DNA of 64,000 bases, taken from positions 2,669,001-2,733,000 of the forward strand of contig CM034409.1 in the NCBI GenBank assembly GCA_019925095.2, written 5' to 3'. Source of the DNA: Dendrolimus kikuchii. Lineage: Eukaryota > Arthropoda > Insecta > Lepidoptera > Lasiocampidae. The translations under genes and the position numbers were made by a program. A model generated the notes under the pieces. That model was not told the DNA's origin. It saw only the letters and a program-made list of their open reading frames with translations, and did no database searches. The first letter of the stretch is position 1; each line of letters begins with the position of its first letter. Of the stretch, positions 62,982-64,000 are shown piece by piece.

Positions 62982-63189
62982 TCAGGGATATACTCACAGA
63001 TAATTCTTCTCTAACTGCATCCATCAACGTATTATAATTCAAAATAAACTTCTTAAGCATCACTTTCAATTTTTCACTGTTTTAATCTAACAAATATTAA
63101 TATCAGTTTTCTATCGGTCCAAATTGGACCTATGTTTAATCATCGGTCTTATTGACTCTCTAATCTGTGCTGCACAATGTAAAACTCGT

Positions 63190-63297
63190 ATCTCATTCTC
63201 TTGCAGGCTTAGTCCTATACATTTATGTGTTTATCTCTTTTTAGTGTCGCTTTTTCCTTTCATCGAGTTTTAAATCACAACGACTCTAAAGAAGTTT
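63190..63297 (+). repeat. Repeat F
   Basis: TCATTCTCTTGCAGGCTTAG to ACTCTAAAGAAGTTTC. Directly adjoins repeat G and repeat C. Confidence 0.55.
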
Positions 63298-64000
63298 CTT
63301 AGCGGGCCGACCTCAATGCAGCACAGAGGCTCCGGGTTCGATTTCTGGCATGGTTTTCGTAAACGACCTTTCCGTTATTTACGATGGTGGGATGGGCCCC
63401 AAAGTGCGCCGTTGTATATTACCCATAACCCAAGCATTACTGCTAGGGGATGTACAATGTGTGTGTTCGCTTCCCGATTATTTTAAAAAAAAGTAACTAT
63501 TATTTATCATTATTTTTCTATTAATATCAGAATCATTTTTTGTATATGTCTAGAGACCACGGGCCATAAAAATAGCCCGGACTTTTGGAGGGCTTGCGTG
63601 CTTGGCCAGGGCCATGGGAAGGCCAACACGTAGAGGCCCCTTGACAAAAGTGTAAATGTGGCATGACATTGACCGGCGATTATCCCTGTCTACACTATAT
63701 AATAATGCACCCAAGGACAAGCCCCGGCCAGTGTAGGACTATTGTGGGAAATAAGAACAAAAAGTACCGGGCTAATGAGGTGAACTGTTAGTAGTACTAG
63801 GGGTCTGGGAATGTGGGGACTATAGCGTCTGCCCGTCGCAATTTTCGGGGAACATGGAAAAATGGGCAGACGGTGATTCGCCACGCCCTGCATGGGCCCC
63901 AAAAAATGCCTTAAAAGACAGGGGCAACATGGGTGTGAGTGGCTAAGGGGTGTAGAGAGGTGGGCTGCAGGTTCACCGAAGCTACTGCTGACGTGATGCC
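63298..64000 (+). mobile_element. Repeat C, cut by the window end
   Basis: The head is worn (box A lost; box B-like GGGTTCGATTTCTGG kept), the body matches 5580-6437 up to CTACTGCTGACGTGATGCC and continues beyond the window. Confidence 0.75.

Larger units (their letters stand above)
62238..63190 (-). repeat. Repeat G with two nested insertions
   Basis: Left part GCAGTTCACACGCAGTAGAA; right part ATACTCACAGATAATTC to GTGCTGCACAATGTAAAAC. RTE-2 and SINE H lie between. Confidence 0.7.

Noticed and set aside
1..64000. CRISPR array, operons or other prokaryotic systems
   Set aside because: Repeats are dispersed and transposon-like, no regular spacers; coding density is that of eukaryotic intergenic DNA.

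Overview
This is eukaryotic, AT-rich, repeat-saturated DNA. The repeat types point to a moth or butterfly (Lepidoptera): RTE-like LINEs ending in (TATG)n, tRNA-headed SINEs, many short Helitrons, fragments of Jockey/R1-type LINE open reading frames, and MITEs with CCGACTTC ends. This is recognition from memory, not a database match. I found no convincing host exon, tRNA, rRNA, CRISPR array or prokaryotic feature. The longer open reading frames that I could interpret are LINE C-termini or translations of repeats.

Four families dominate. (1) 'SINE A' is a ~310-bp poly(A)-tailed element in about 28 copies (13 minus, 15 plus), from 2.6 to 62 kb. (2) A 5'-truncated RTE-like LINE ('RTE-2') has 16 copies, most of them bounded by 8-14 bp target-site duplications (TSDs). 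(3) Helitron-like elements start TC, end CTAG and sit between A and T; several types are present. (4) 'Family D' is a terminal-inverted-repeat element with 11-15 bp TSDs and a hammerhead-ribozyme-like hairpin, possibly a non-autonomous Penelope-like element. Minor families are solo LTRs inserted at ATAT, two hAT-like elements, a TTAA-flanked MITE, tRNA-headed repeats C and H, and pieces of RTE-1, R1-clade, Jockey-like and other LINEs.

Layout: 1-5.3 kb holds LINE debris, a CCGACTTC element with internal tandem repeats, and RTE-2 nested in RTE-1. 5.3-14.8 kb holds repeat C, Helitrons, an R1-clade LINE end and a TTAA MITE. 14.8-30 kb is lower density, with a duplicated segment around a Helitron and two solo LTRs. 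30-41 kb is densely nested (LINE in LINE, SINE in Helitron, RTE-2 in family D, a ~390-bp palindrome). 41-52 kb is the sparsest part. 52-64 kb holds stacked insertions (hAT in SINE, LINE in SINE, LINE in LTR, two elements at one target). The nesting gives a relative chronology, stated in the entries. No gene pathway is visible; the biology here is transposon biology.
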